Assembly: GCA_025403435.1 (NCBI GenBank)
Contig: CM046335.1
Coordinates: 8,312,103 to 8,376,102, forward strand
From: Artocarpus heterophyllus
Lineage: Eukaryota > Streptophyta > Magnoliopsida > Rosales > Moraceae
Direction of reading: 5' to 3'
DNA: 64,000 bases
Part shown: positions 12,496-23,400 of the stretch, one piece after another
Position numbering within the stretch: position 1 is the stretch's first letter
Layout: every line of letters begins with the position of its first letter
Position numbers and translations under genes: made by a program
The notes under the pieces: model-generated
The model's database searches: none
Told to the model about the DNA's origin: nothing
The model's input: the letters and a program-made list of their open reading frames with translations, nothing else

Positions 12496-12643
12496 GGGCC
12501 CACAGAAAGTGGGGCCACTTCAGAAGCCGACCTTTTACCCCCTTCCCTAACTGTTAATTTTTTGGCGCCTAGCTTTAACTCACTTCTGCTCATCTTCTAC
12601 TTGTCAGTTGTTGTGCAATTCATTGCACTTTCGCTATAAATAA
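12496..12643 (+). promoter_or_regulatory. Orphan promoter-like segment: paired TCP-type sites plus TATA box
   Basis: GGGCCCAC at 12496-12503 and GTGGGGCCAC at 12509-12518 are site II/TCP-binding motifs facing each other with close spacing. A good TATA box, TATAAATAA, lies at 12635-12643, about 117 bp downstream. No coding region follows within several kilobases on the plus strand. The segment could drive a non-coding RNA, or be a promoter left behind after gene loss or capture by a transposon. Confidence 0.3.
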
Positions 12644-14540
12644 ATAACCAACTTGTTATACAATTTAATGTTATTTTTACAGCGAGCTTGACTTTAAGTT
12701 TGCAAAATTACCTACCCCAATCAATTCAACGGACAATCTTTCCCTTAAAGTTTTCATAAATATTCACGCTGTTAAGAGTAATTTTTATCCAAATTATTTT
12801 ATGCAAGGAATTAATCATTCAATTTAAACAGTTATATGATGTTGTGTACGTTCTTTTCTTTCATTCTTTTTTTTTTTCCTTTTGAAATAAGTATACATTC
12901 TATTTTGTCGTTCTACTGTAGATAAATAAAGAGTCTTTTACTAGTACAATATATTCCAAAAAAGTGGGCGTGCATGCATTCCACATTTAAACCATTGAAA
13001 AATCTCTATATGTATATTAGCCATTGAAAAAAGGGTCTAACTATTACTTGATAAAAATTAAAATTTTAACAAATGAGATTATTTTTAAATTTCATTCGAT
13101 GGTTGAAATATAAGATTCATATACATTATATATATAAAAAAGATATGTATATGTTTTAGCCATACTAGAAAATTTTATATTTTTTGTTTTTAATCTCATT
13201 GATAAATATAAAATTAAGTGACATATCATAACTTAGAATTAATGTGACAATTTTTTTTATGGCTTGCATTGTATCATATTTTGTTGTCCCTTAACTATTT
13301 TATTTGTGTAATACAAAACAAAATCTCCAAAATTCATAACATAAATATGAAACTGATAAGGTGTTAGACAAATTAGTTTGAACCAAAACTTTTAAACTAA
13401 AAACTAAAGCATGTGAGAACTTTACACTTATGGACAAAGCAAGAAAATTTAGTTAAGAATAATGGAGTATATACTAATATTGTCAAAAAAATTAAATAAA
13501 AGAAGAGATAAAACTTTAAAAACGATAAAACACAATTTCAAAGTAAGACCGAGTATAATAATTAAAAATAAAAATATAATTTTTATAAAATTTTATACGT
13601 AATATTTAAAAAATTTCAAAAAAGACAGCCATCTACTCTTGTCACTACTAGCTCTAGCCCTGTTTAGATTGTTGCGGGCCTAAACCAACCAACATGCTCC
13701 CAACAGTCTTTGAGATTATTTTGTGTCATTTCTCGGTTTTTTTTTTTTTTTTTTGGCGGAGAAACACAATCAGCCTGCAGCTCAACGTAACCTTGATTAA
13801 CTTGTGATTTGACAATGAACGTCAACCGGATCATAATAAGGTTGGTGAATTTGGGTCCGTGATTATCTGTGGCCCTTTGGCTTCTTTTTTTTTTTTTTTT
13901 TTCTTAAATTCCCATGCGGGGCTCCTAGTCCGAGGGCCTATAAGAATTCTCTGGCAGTGTTTGTACTGGGCTGATCATGATGAACAATATGAATCCCTTG
14001 CGACAACAACCTTTTTGTCCACTTCTTACAGATCATTCCTTACGCAAACATGACCCATACATTCAACTAAAAAGCCCAGAAAGAGTGCCCGAGGGTTCAT
14101 TTGCATGGGTGACCATCGAGAGAAAGGCAGCCATTTTTTGACTTTCAAGCGAGTCCAAAGAATTCAGGAAAAAAAAGAAAATAAATAAAGGAGGCTAATT
14201 AGTCCAAAGAGTGAGACCAGGCCTGAATTCAGGATTTGAAAATAGTAAGAAAAGAAAAAAAAGAAACTAAGTAAAAAGATTGACTTCAGTGTCGTTGCTC
14301 AATATGTCAACTGTGGTGTACTAGTTATGTGAAAACATTATGATGACATATAGACTACATGCGCATGACGTTCATTTGCGCCACGTCACCGGCACCATTA
14401 AAAATGATATTAATAGGGTTTTTGAGAAAAAAAAGTTTAAACTAGAATAACTTAAACCATACATTGTAACATGTAAATGCTTCGTACTATTTACGGTTAG
14501 AACTATAGTATATTTATTCATCTTTTTGGTCAAGTTGTGT

Positions 14541-14551
14541 TATTGTTATTG

Positions 14552-14589
<38 letters not shown>

Positions 14590-14590
14590 T
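14541..14590. repeat. ATT/GTT trinucleotide microsatellite
   Basis: The run reads attgttattgttgtt and then repeated att units up to about 14590. It is a simple repeat with an interrupted 5' side. Confidence 0.9.
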
Positions 14591-15666
14591 TAAGTTCTGT
14601 GTCTTTTTGTTAATATATAAAAAGAAAAAATGTGCAAAAAGTAGTTGCATGCATAGTTTAAAAAGTAAATCAACATTCGACTCTATTTAAAAGTGGAGAG
14701 TTTGAATTTTCTTCTCTCGGATTGAAAAAGAGAATAAAAGTATTATAGCTTTTAAGAAAGAAAGTAAATTTCATTTGCCCTTTAAATAGACTGCATTCCT
14801 CTAGATCATGGGAGCTTAAATATGCCACTTTTTTTAAACTGTGAATTGAAACATGCCATATGGAAAAAAACTCTTTTGAAAAAATACCAAAAATCACTTC
14901 TTTTTTTTTTTTTTTTAATGATTTTACTCTTATCGTGGTTCTTCCAAGTGACATTGGCAGTAACAGGGGAGACATTTGAAAACTTGAGAGAAAAATCCAA
15001 TTTTTCCAAGTGGGGAAATGGCACATGGCCCATGTCGTTTGGGCTATATGAAAGCCCAACTTAACGAGAAAGGCAAGAGAATCTAAATAAATGTTTCCTT
15101 TTCAACATTAACACGTTTATGCCCTCTTTTTTTTAAAAAAAAATTAATATAGATTTTGATGGCAGAATTCTAAGAAAATAACACATAAATGAAAACATAA
15201 ACGAATTCTACCATGTTTGAATCTTTATGCATATAGAATTAAAATGAAAGCGTGTAGATTTGTACCTCTTGCCATTGCACTGCATTGTGTAACACAACTT
15301 TGAATTGTTGCAGTCGTGTATTGGACCACTGGTTTGGGTGCTTCTATCACTCAAACACTCATATGCGATGATGCATAATTCGGATGTGAGAGAGAAAGGT
15401 AATAGGGACCAAACTAGAAAATTGCTCAACAAAATGAACGTGAAATTTTGTTTACTCTGCTACCTTTCATTTCCTCCCATCAAGAAAATATATAGCAAGC
15501 ATAAAAAACAGTTACCCAGATTGATTTTAATGGGAAATGAATATGAGACCACTAATGCATAATTGTTACAACAATAAATTGGTTTCAATGTTGAAACCTT
15601 TGAAATACTGATGTAACAGTTACAATAAAAGGGATTAAGAATTCACATTCCCTAATTTAATGTAAA

Positions 15667-15880
15667 TTAAAATAAAATCAGAATAATTATAAGAGAAAGT
15701 TGGAGAATATTTGTCCTTCAACAAATTCGTTTAGTTTTGTGACATGTTCTTTTAACTTTTCCTCTTATCAGTTGATATAAAATTACATCAGAACAATTAT
15801 GAGACAAAGTTGGAAAATATGTCTCCTTCAACAAATTCGTTTAGTTTTATGACTTGTTCTTTTACTTTTTCGTTTATCAG
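15667..15880 (+). repeat. Tandem duplication, 110-bp period
   Basis: Copy A about 15667-15770 and copy B about 15777-15880. The word acaaattcgtttagttttgt at 15721 recurs at 15831 with one change, preceded in both by 'agttgga.aatat.t.tccttca' and followed by 'ttcttttaacttttcc..ttatca'. Similarity is roughly nine in ten. No coding potential is seen. Confidence 0.85.
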
Positions 15881-17425
15881 CATGATATACAACAGTGGAA
15901 CTTGCGGTTGGAAATTTTATTGTATTGTAAATACGACATAAATCTTTATCTCATGCTTGTCCTTCTAGATTTCTAGAAATATTATTCAAATAGAGCGAGT
16001 GGAAAAAATTGAGGCTGTAGAGAAGCAAATTCAAATGTTGAGCCAACAAGCAAAATAGAAATCAGCAAGGTGGTTTTCTTCGTCGGAAGAGAGAAATGAC
16101 GACATGTGGCAGGGTCAGCCTTTCACTTCAGTTGATGCAACGAACACTGTTTTTTCTTTAAGAATAAATAACATTAAAATTATATCACAATATTTTCTAA
16201 GAATTATTAGATACATATTGAGAGTTTTATGCCATGACAAATACCTAAATGATAAAGATTTATCATGAAATGTTAAATTTTTTTGTATATAAAAAAATAT
16301 ACGTTTTGCATATATATTTTTTATTTTTATATAATTGTAGTTATATTTAGTATTCATAAATATACACTGATGGTAAAAATGCTTTACTATAGTTTTTTTT
16401 TTATACCTTATACTTTGAAGATATAAAAAGCCATTCAGTTTAGTATATGAAAAATTTAACAGATTAAATTGCATTGTATTAAATAGTATTTTTTACATTC
16501 AAATGTCAATATTTGACACTGGCATATCTTTATAGCATTGTATTGAAAGTGCTCTAATAATCGACGAGATATATATAAAAACATTACATCTCGATAGGTC
16601 ATGATAAAAATTATAAAGTTTAAAAGATCAAATTTTAATTTTCAAAAAGTGAACGAGGCCTCCCCCTACTAAACCTCACACGAGCTCCGCCGGAGATGAT
16701 GACGGAGAGAGGAAGAAAAGGCATGAGTAAGCATCTCAACTGCGATGTCAATGTGTGATTTCGTTTCCGATTTGTAAGACAAACAAACGTGAACATGAAA
16801 AAATGGCAACATAATAAAAATGACTGTAAGATAATGAACGACGAAGAAAAAAATCGACAGTTAAACGTTTTGTAAAAAGAAGCGACAACTTATTAAAGAA
16901 AACAATAACAAATTAATGCAAACCGTCATTTTCAAACATAGAAACGACAACAGTTGAAAAGTAACAGCTGCGTAAAACATAAATTAAAATGAAAAAAAAA
17001 AACAGAGTCTTAAAAACAACGGAATCTCCTTGAAAAAAAAAAAAAAACCAACGGAATCAAGAATGCAAAAATATTCAAAACGAAGATTAAAAAAAGGACA
17101 ATAAAATGGTTATCATCAGAAGAAACGGCAACGACAAAAAGTAACGAACATATAATGATGCGCGGAAAACGGACAATAAAAAACGACATAAACGTTAAAA
17201 CAACAGAATGAGAAACGGTAAAAGAGAGGAAACGGCTAATAAGAATCGACACGAAAGCAATAGATGTTGAAAATGGACAGTTGCATAAGAAAAAAAAACA
17301 AGTTAAAAAACGACAGCAATAAAAAACAAGAAAAAATTAAAACAATTACAAAACTAAAAACGACAAAAAATTTGAAGACGACATCAAAATTTTGAAATGA
17401 CGTTGGATGAATAACATTACGGTTT

Positions 17426-17571
17426 TGTTTGAGAAATAAGTTCGAACTTTTAAGTTTTAACTTGCTGCAATGTAAAACTTTCATATGTTATGACAATTTA
17501 TTACATTATAAAGCTCTCATAAATTATAAGTTTTAATTTCTAACTTCAAGTTCTAACTTAATTTGTGAACA
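17426..17571. mobile_element. MITE, TGTTTGAGAA family
   Basis: It begins TGTTTGAGAAATAAGTTC and ends in the inverted form (gttctaacttaatttgtgaaca). The interior holds the family core 'aaaactttcatatgttatg' and a reversed copy 'ataaagctctcataaattat'. The 146-bp length suits a MITE. Relatives lie at 31262-31422, 39315-39460 and 40847-40980. Confidence 0.6.
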
Positions 17572-17829
17572 TAAAAAACAACATGCACATAAAAACAACA
17601 TAGATGTAAAACAAAAAAATATCGTAATGATGGTTAATAAAAAACAAGACAAAAATGAAACATTTCAACCAATAAAAAATGGAGGAACTAAATGCAAAGG
17701 AAAACAGAGACAATGAAAAGTCCAAAAATTAAATACGACAACAAGAACAAGAATTTAAAAGAAAACGAGCATAAATACAAACGACAACGGTGAAAAAACT
17801 ACAAAAGAATTGCCAATTGTATTATACTA

Positions 17830-18270
17830 TGGCATGTTTGGTGGGGAGGATTGGATTGTATTAAATCTTAATACCTTGTTTGTTAAAAAACTTTAAAGGA
17901 TGAGATTGGATAAAAACTTATTTGGTCCATGGAAGGGGATTAGGCAATCCCTTATTAAAGCATAGGATTAAATATAACACTTGTACATTGTAAATTTTTT
18001 CAAGGACTTATTTGTAAAAATTCTTTAAAATGTGGGATCAAATTATAATTTTTTAAAAAACAAGGGATTAAAATATAATTTTATGTGACAAAAATATTTT
18101 TAATAATTTTATTTTTGTCATTCTAGTTAAAAAAATTATAATTTGACCATATCTTAATAACACAATATCAAATATTAGATTGAATTAGCTAAAATTTTAT
18201 CCTTTCTATTCTAATAAAACTCAATCAAATCATTTAAAACTGTCATATTCAATGCACTAAACAAACCTTT
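17830..18270. mobile_element. Probable MITE / non-autonomous DNA transposon, ~440 bp
   Basis: The left end GGCATGTTTGGTGGG and the right end cactaaacaaacct are approximate inverted copies. The left arm word ggattggattgtattaaatc has an inverted counterpart near 18175-18245 (aatca/ttgaattag). There is no coding content. Confidence 0.45.
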
Positions 18271-18467
18271 AATATATAATACCACGCTTTAAAAAATAAA
18301 AAAATAATCTTATAACCTCTATAAAATATTTTAATTTTTATTTTTTAAAGAAATTGATTAAATCATTGTTTTTTATAACCTCCGTCAAAGATTTTATTTT
18401 TAAACAAAAATGATTAAATTATTGTTTTAATTATTAGCTCTCGCTGACAATATTTCTTGGTCACTTT

Positions 18468-18975
18468 AAGCGTTCATTTGGTGTATGGGTTCAAAATGGA
18501 GTAATTGAAACTTTATGGTTTGAATTGTGAGTTTTAACTGTGTAGTTTAAACGGTGGTTTTGAAATGACGTTTGGAATAAAAATGTTTAAATAAAAATCT
18601 AAAAGGAGAACTAATGTTTAAAAAACTATAGTTTATAAAAAACGATAATAAAAATAGTTTTTACTATAAAAAATAATTAATGATTCAAATCGTGTGAACT
18701 TAGGAGGGAGAGAACGAGGGGTGAGGTTTAGATTGTGGGTGTTTTAATCGATTTAAAACTATCTTTATGGTTTGAAATTCCTCAGTTATTACTCTATCAA
18801 GCGTCAGTTTAAATTATCACTATGATTTGAATTAGGGGGTAAAGTTTAGGCTACAGGTGTTTTGGTCGATTTAAAACCATCTCTATAACTTAAACGGGTC
18901 TCAATTATTACTCCATCAAATTTCAGTTTGAACTACTTCTATGATTTGAACCGGCCTAAATCCGCCAAACGCTAG
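18468..18975. mobile_element. Probable DNA transposon remnant with internal ~118-bp tandem repeat
   Basis: The left end agcgttcatttgg and the right end ccgccaaacgct are inverted copies. Inside, two copies of a ~118-bp unit lie at about 18717-18833 and 18835-18952, sharing 'gttttaatcgatttaaaac' / 'gttttggtcgatttaaaac', 'attactc.atcaa' and 'ctatgatttgaa'. Confidence 0.5.
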
Positions 18976-19090
18976 ATAAATGATTATAAGAAGTTGACAA
19001 ACGACAGTTTCAAGGGCACAGAAACAAAAGCAAATGAAAAAAAACGACAATACTTTTTAAACGATGAGGAAGAAAAAGGCCACAACGATA

Positions 19091-20467
19091 CATGCAAAGA
19101 TATCCATTTTAAGAAAATATCACAGGATGCCTTTGTGAGTATGTGCGCGTGTGTGTCCGTATATATATAGAAATTAGTTCCATTTTGGTTTTCGTCTTTC
19201 TCGCCCTCTTCTGGCTCAAAGAAATCAGTCGTTTTGGAGGGACTGTCGTCTCTTCCACATAAATGTATTTCGATCGCCTAATATAAATAAATTGAAGAAA
19301 AAAAAAATATGCTAAAAAAAATTCATATTTCAGCTTTCTCAAATATTAGTCTAAAGAAATCCCAACATTATATTCCATCAAATCCATAAACAAATCTATG
19401 CAAACATGACTCTGGCCCTCCTATCACCAATGAACCTAATCGCGCAAAATAACAAAAACAAGAGTACTAGACGGATAAAAAAAAAATTATAGTTTTTAGA
19501 AATATGCTTTTGGCAAGTTTATTTTTGGTTACACACAAGTTTATTGTTTCAACAAACATGACAAATCGAACAATATGAAATTGACATACTAATAAATGAT
19601 AAGAAATTAAACAATGATTTTTTTGATAAGGTTAGAAGTGGCATAAGCATTTTTATTGTAATATGATTTAAAAGAGAGAGAAAATATTTTCAATATACAA
19701 AAAATAAATAGCACTTTTCAGCTATTATAGATCTTTAAATATTGAAGCAATTAATTAGCTAAATTAAGTTTTTTTTAACGAAATTAGGTTTATTGAGTTT
19801 TCTCATAATTTAATTGCATACCGCTTAATATCATATAATAGTATTGATATATTGTTTTTATATACTCTCGAACGACCAATAAAAGAAGCTAATAAAATAT
19901 ATCTGCCACTCTTTTCAAAACCTCTATTTTTATATCAAATAAAACATTACTTATTTCAAAATATTTATTTTCACTGAATTGAATATTATTGACAATACCT
20001 TGATATAAGTTGTTTCTTGGTTTTTTTTTTTTTAAGAATAAAAGGAAAAACAAGAAAAAAAAAAAAGAAAGGAATTGCCCAGAAAAAAAGCGAAATACAA
20101 TTACGCAAAGAACCGACTTTCTGATTCCGTGGCATATGCGCTCTCCTTTTCGGCCCCTACGCAGTTTCCCCACGCCATTTCTCTCTTCTCTCTTGTGTTT
20201 TTCTTTGGGGGATTTTTTTATGGGTTTTTTCTTTGAATATTTCGTAAATAGACAATAAAGCAGAAAAAAAAAAAAAACAAGCGAGAAACGAGAAAACCTG
20301 TCTTAGATATTGTAAAAATGAATAAATTTAATTAAAAAAAAGGAAAACGGAGAAATAGAGAGAGAGAGAGAACGTTGCGCCTCCGTGCTACGGTTTTGGT
20401 CGGTGATCTTCGCCGGTCCAATCAGTTAGTTCTTTGTTCGAAGAGAGAGAAAGAGAGGAGAGAGAAA
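19091..20467. other. Intergenic DNA and promoter/5' UTR of the lipase gene
   Basis: The stretch is AT-rich without a supportable gene up to about 20100. From about 20340 there is a GA-rich leader (agagagagagagagaac) directly before the lipase ATG at 20468, probably the 5' UTR. No clear TATA box position can be chosen. Confidence 0.5.
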
Positions 20468-23400
20468 ATGGAGGCGATACAGAGCCGAGTGGAGTCGTGG
20501 ATCAGAGAGCAAAGAGCGAAGATCTTGAAGGTGTCATGGGGTCCATTGCAGTGGAGGATGCGGTGGCCGCCGTGGGACGCCGGCGACCGGGAGCAGAGGA
20601 AGAAGCTTCACCAGGAGTACGAGCGCCGCCGGAAGCAACTCCACGAGCTCTGCCTCGCCGTCAAAGTCGATTCCCTTTCCGACCTGCAAGACATCCTCTG
20701 TTGTATGGTTCTCTCCGAGTGCGTCTACAAGGTGAATTTTTCTTCGCTTCACTTCATTTCATTTCCTTTCCCAATCTCCAATCCCTAATCTCGCCATTTC
20801 TCTCAATCGCAGAGACCTTCGACCGAGTTGGTTCGCGCCGTTAACAAGTTTAAAGCCGATTTTGGAGGCCAGGTTGTTGCACTCGAGCGTGTCCAACCTT
20901 CTTCCGATCACGTTCCTCACAGGTTTGCTTTTTTTTTTTTTTTCAAGATTGATTGTGCGGAAAAAGTTTGTGGTTCTTGCGAAATGTGTTGCTCAGTGTC
21001 GATTCCGATGCCGTACTTGGACAATTTCTCAATTAATCAGTAATTTTATTACATGAGTTATTGCATTTTTTTTCCTAAAGAGTAAGAATGCTTGTAATGT
21101 CTGTTAGTTGCACTGTTCATTTTTTTGAGTTTTAAAGTTGTTTCACGTTGAATAATTTTTCGCTTTCTTTTTGCGGGCTACTGTTGCTTCAGGTATTTGT
21201 TGGCAGAAGCAGGTGATACGTTGTTTGCTTCCTTCGTTGGAACCAAACAGTACAAGTAAGTTGGCCTGGCTCTCTGGTGATTCATGTATGAGCTGTTTTA
21301 AGTTGTCACGACTGTGGAAAATGTGATTTTTGTTTTTGGGTGTTAATGAAGGGATGTCATGACCGATGCCAATATATTTCAAGGCGCGATATTTCATGAG
21401 GATGCTGTGGAGGAAGTTGATGGCACTGAAACGAACAAGTCTGACCACAGTGAAAGTCGAAAGGGAAACGGGGAAAATTTGTGGAACCCTTTAGAATCAA
21501 AATCCAAGCAACTAAATGATGAGTCTAAACCTAAACCTGCTGCTCATCGGGTAAGATAGTAGCAAATTTTCGTTCTTTTCCTGCTTTCGCTTGTTTTTAT
21601 TGCATATGCTTGATGTATTACCTATGACCTTATCTATAGGGTGCTTCACACCTACATCATTAAGTGCTGCTATTGGGTGTCTTTGGGCATGTAATTAATT
21701 ATTTTCTTTACATTTTTCCACATTTTCATCGCTTTCCTCAGGGTTTTCTTGCTCGTGCTAAAGGAATACCTGCTTTGGAGTTGTACAGACTGGCCCAGAA
21801 GAAGAAAAGGAAACTTGTGTTGTGTGGTCATTCACTTGGGGGAGCGGTAAGTCTGCATCTAATTCTTTGGTAGTTTTTTAACTTTTTATTTGCTGGCAAT
21901 TGAGTAACCCTCCAGTCTCTACCTATTGGTTTATCTTTATAGGTTGCTGTGTTAGCCACCCTTGCTATTTTGAGGGTTATTGCCGCTTCGTCTTTATTAA
22001 AAGAGAGTGAAAGTGTTCAAGTTAAATGCATCACGTTTTCCCAGCCTCCAGTTGGGAACGCTGCTTTGAGAGAGTAGGTGTCCCATTATCTTTAAAGTAA
22101 TTGTCTATCTTATCATTATATACTGGAAATCTTTCACTTGTTTTCTTTTAATTTAACAAAGGTATTTTTTTTATAATATGACAGCTATGTTCAAAGAAAA
22201 GGGTGGCAGCATTATTTTAAGAGTTACTGCATTCCGGAAGATCTAGTACCTCGCATCTTATCTCCTGCTTATTTTCATCATTATAATGCACAGCCACCCT
22301 CAGCAACTCCTGAAACTGAAACTGGTAATGTATCCACCTCAAAACGTGAGGAATCGATAGATAGAGTAAAAGAGAATGAAGGTGAACGGTTGGTTTTGGG
22401 TCTAGGACCTGTACAAAGTTCCTTTTGCAGACTTTCTCGACTTGTTTCTTTGGATAGTGTAAGACGGCACCTGAACAAATACAGAGGTAGAAAAGTTGGT
22501 TCTGTTGAAACATTATCTATATCAGATTCTGCGGCTGCAGCTTTGGTTGAAGATGAAGTTGTAGAAGCTCAGTCTCTTGAGATCCAAGAAAGTTCTGATG
22601 GCATATCTCTTAAGCCTATTTCTGAAACTGATGAAGAGATCCCCGGTCTAGGCACAGATGGCAAGTCTGAGCAAAAAAGCGCTACAAAAGGTGGGGATGG
22701 TAGGAAATGGGCTAGAGTGCCTTACCTTCCTTCGTACGTACCATTTGGAGAGGTATGTAAATTAGACGATACCTGCATTTTTTTTTTATTTCTAATTCAG
22801 CTTAAAAAATAGTTTATAGAACCTTAGACCTTGACACCTTTGGAGTGGTTAAAGTCATCATTTGTTATTTCATGGAGTTCTTTTGTTGTGTTCTTATTTT
22901 GCCCCCGGAATGCCAGCTTTATCTTTTGGAGAAGTCATCAGTGCAGTCACTATCAGATGCAGAGTACTCAAAATTGACATCGGTATGTGCTTCCTTCTCT
23001 TTTATGCATGCATGTATGTATGTTTGTATTAATTTTCGCACCTATTATTTCTCATTTTGGTTGCTTTATTCTGGCAAAGACATGTTCAGGTGACATCTGT
23101 GATTGCGGAACTAAGGGAACGATTTCAATCACACTCGATGAAGTCATACAGGTCTCGATTTCAAAGGTAAGTCTCTCGATATTTGATTTAGTGCTAAGAT
23201 CCGGTAAGAATTGTATTCTAACTGGATTAACCGTTCTGTGCATTTCCCACTGGAATGTGAGAGAAGATTTTGCTATCTTCTCAGCACATCCGTCCCATTA
23301 TTACTTCTTTGTTACTTTGTGCTTCAGATAAAAATTCTTAGTTGAAGTCGCACTTTCAGGTCCAGAAAGCCACATTGACCAATCTTTGCTAAGTAAAATT

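Larger units (their letters stand above)
10850..16740. other. Intergenic, AT-rich
   Basis: No gene is supportable. Items listed separately are an orphan promoter-like patch (12496-12643), an ATT microsatellite (14541-14590) and a 110-bp tandem duplication (15667-15880). A small inverted-ended segment at about 12170-12240 (gtgtttagattg ... cccaaacac) may be a further short MITE. A CAT repeat (atcatcatcatcatcat) lies near 11890. Confidence 0.55.
16741..19090 (+). repeat. Strand-asymmetric ACGACAA-rich tract, interrupted by MITEs
   Basis: The plus strand is a purine-rich, T-poor tract in which ACGACAA or close variants recur every few tens of bases, for example near 16838, 16880, 16943, 17127, 17183, 17308, 17357, 17735, 17778, 18999 and 19042. 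There is no fixed period, so it is not an ordinary satellite. Three apparent insertions (17426-17571, 17830-18270, 18468-18975) split it. Minus-strand reading frames here are only the T-rich complement. The tract resembles a second one at 38932-39945. Confidence 0.6.

Noticed and set aside
17010..17484. Two minus-strand frames rich in Phe, Val, Ile and Leu
   Set aside because: They are the complement of the T-poor ACGACAA tract; hydrophobic composition follows from base bias.
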